Positions 4,889 through 5,431 of a stretch of 5,431 nt of DNA are shown here, one piece after another. The notes under the pieces were generated by a model, which was not told the DNA's origin, searched no databases, and was given only the letters and a program-made list of their open reading frames with translations. Position numbers and translations under genes: made by a program. Origin of the DNA: Verrucomicrobiota bacterium. GTDB lineage: Bacteria; Verrucomicrobiota; Verrucomicrobiia; Verrucomicrobiales; Verrucomicrobiaceae. The stretch lies in contig JAEYUU010000124.1 in the NCBI GenBank assembly GCA_023429545.1, forward strand, positions 1 through 5,431, in the 5' to 3' direction. The first letter of the stretch is position 1, and each line of letters begins with the position of its first letter.

Positions 4889-5431
4889 CTACGCGCGGCT
4901 CCACGCCAGGGTGTCCTGCGCGGCACGGGCGATGGCGGCCTGCTTGTCCGCATCCAGCTCCGTGAGAAGGGGAAGCTGGGGACCAGTGTCGGCGATGCCC
5001 GCAAGCTTCACCGCATGGTGCAGCACCTGAATGGGGCCGTGTGCATTGCGCAGATCCTCCAGAGGGAAGAAACGTTCGCGGATGGACGCGGCCTTCTCAA
5101 ACTCACCGGCCTGCAGGGCCAGCAGCATCTCCTGGGAACGGTTCGGCGCGACACACACGCAGCCTGCGGTGAAAGCGTGCACCCCGAATTTCCGCCAGTG
5201 AACGATGGCCGGCTGTTCACCAATGCCGCTCACCAGCAACTCCCGTGGCACCTCGTTCGAGATGGCTTCCAGCAGAGCATCCACGGCGGGATCCTGTTTC
5301 ACCACGGCATATTTGATCCAGGAAACGGCTCCGGCAGCGACCAGGCTCTTCACCACGTCCACCGTGACATACCCTTCATCCTTCACATAGAGCACGATGG
5401 GGCGGCCCAGCTTTTCCACGATGCGCAGCAC
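4889..5431 (-). CDS. Dihydrodipicolinate synthase / N-acetylneuraminate lyase family protein (partial, N-terminus outside window)
   Basis: The visible 180 residues form the C-terminal part of a class I aldolase-type TIM barrel; full members have about 300 residues. GRPIVLYVKDEGYV (9-22 of the visible part) corresponds to the strand carrying the conserved active-site tyrosine, Y15 here. AGAVSWIKYAV (33-43) carries the probable Schiff-base lysine K40. LLVSGIGEQ (65-73) and FGVHAFTAGCVCVAPN (82-97) match the later barrel strands, followed by a helical C-terminal part. The usual YNxP around the tyrosine is replaced by YVKD, so this is probably not the lysine-pathway DapA. A sugar-acid dehydratase or aldolase in the same superfamily is more likely. 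The open frame continues past the window edge; the GTG at 5431 is not taken as the start because the first half of the barrel would be missing. The membrane protein gene follows 37 bases downstream. Confidence 0.88.
   Translation of the reverse strand: MLRIVEKLGRPIVLYVKDEGYVTVDVVKSLVAAGAVSWIKYAVVKQDPAVDALLEAISNEVPRELLVSGIGEQPAIVHWRKFGVHAFTAGCVCVAPNRSQEMLLALQAGEFEKAASIRERFFPLEDLRNAHGPIQVLHHAVKLAGIADTGPQLPLLTELDADKQAAIARAAQDTLAWSRA

Overview
The window is GC-rich (roughly 60% by eye) and carries six protein-coding genes, two of them cut by the window edges. The best-guess source is a member of the Verrucomicrobiota. The reasons are a Rho factor with a very long low-complexity N-terminal extension, lysine/alanine-rich histone-H1-like tails on two separate proteins, and several confident start codons with no visible Shine-Dalgarno sequence. 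This assignment rests on general protein character and not on a search.

Left part, minus strand (1-2257): a YebC/TACO1-family translation factor (1508-2257) is followed after 34 bases by rho (1-1473, C-terminal end outside the window). They are probably co-transcribed. The rho product has about 265 residues of disordered sequence before its RNA-binding domain: a Lys/Ala tail, a Pro/Ala stretch, and a Gly/Gln/Asn/His/Arg-rich stretch. The ATPase core starts at about residue 365.

Middle (2258-2647): a 390-base divergent gap without a convincing gene. It contains several short inverted repeats and must hold the promoters for yebC (leftward) and for the small basic protein gene (rightward).

Right part: on the plus strand, a 100-residue basic protein of unknown function (2648-2950) is closed by a textbook intrinsic terminator (2980-3012). 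A separate exported NAGPA/DUF2233-type phosphodiester glycosidase follows (3092-3895). Converging on it from the right, on the minus strand, are a five- or six-pass membrane protein with a soluble N-terminal segment (3967-4851) and, upstream of that, the C-terminal portion of a DapA/NanA-family class I aldolase-type enzyme (4889-5431, N-terminus outside the window). These last two are 37 bases apart and may form an operon.

Functionally the left half is information processing (translation rescue, transcription termination, a nucleic-acid-binding small protein). The right half is envelope and carbon or amino-acid metabolism with no obvious common pathway. I see no mobile element, CRISPR array, tRNA, rRNA or defence system. 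The most unusual element is the architecture of Rho and the H1-like tail it shares with the neighbouring small protein.
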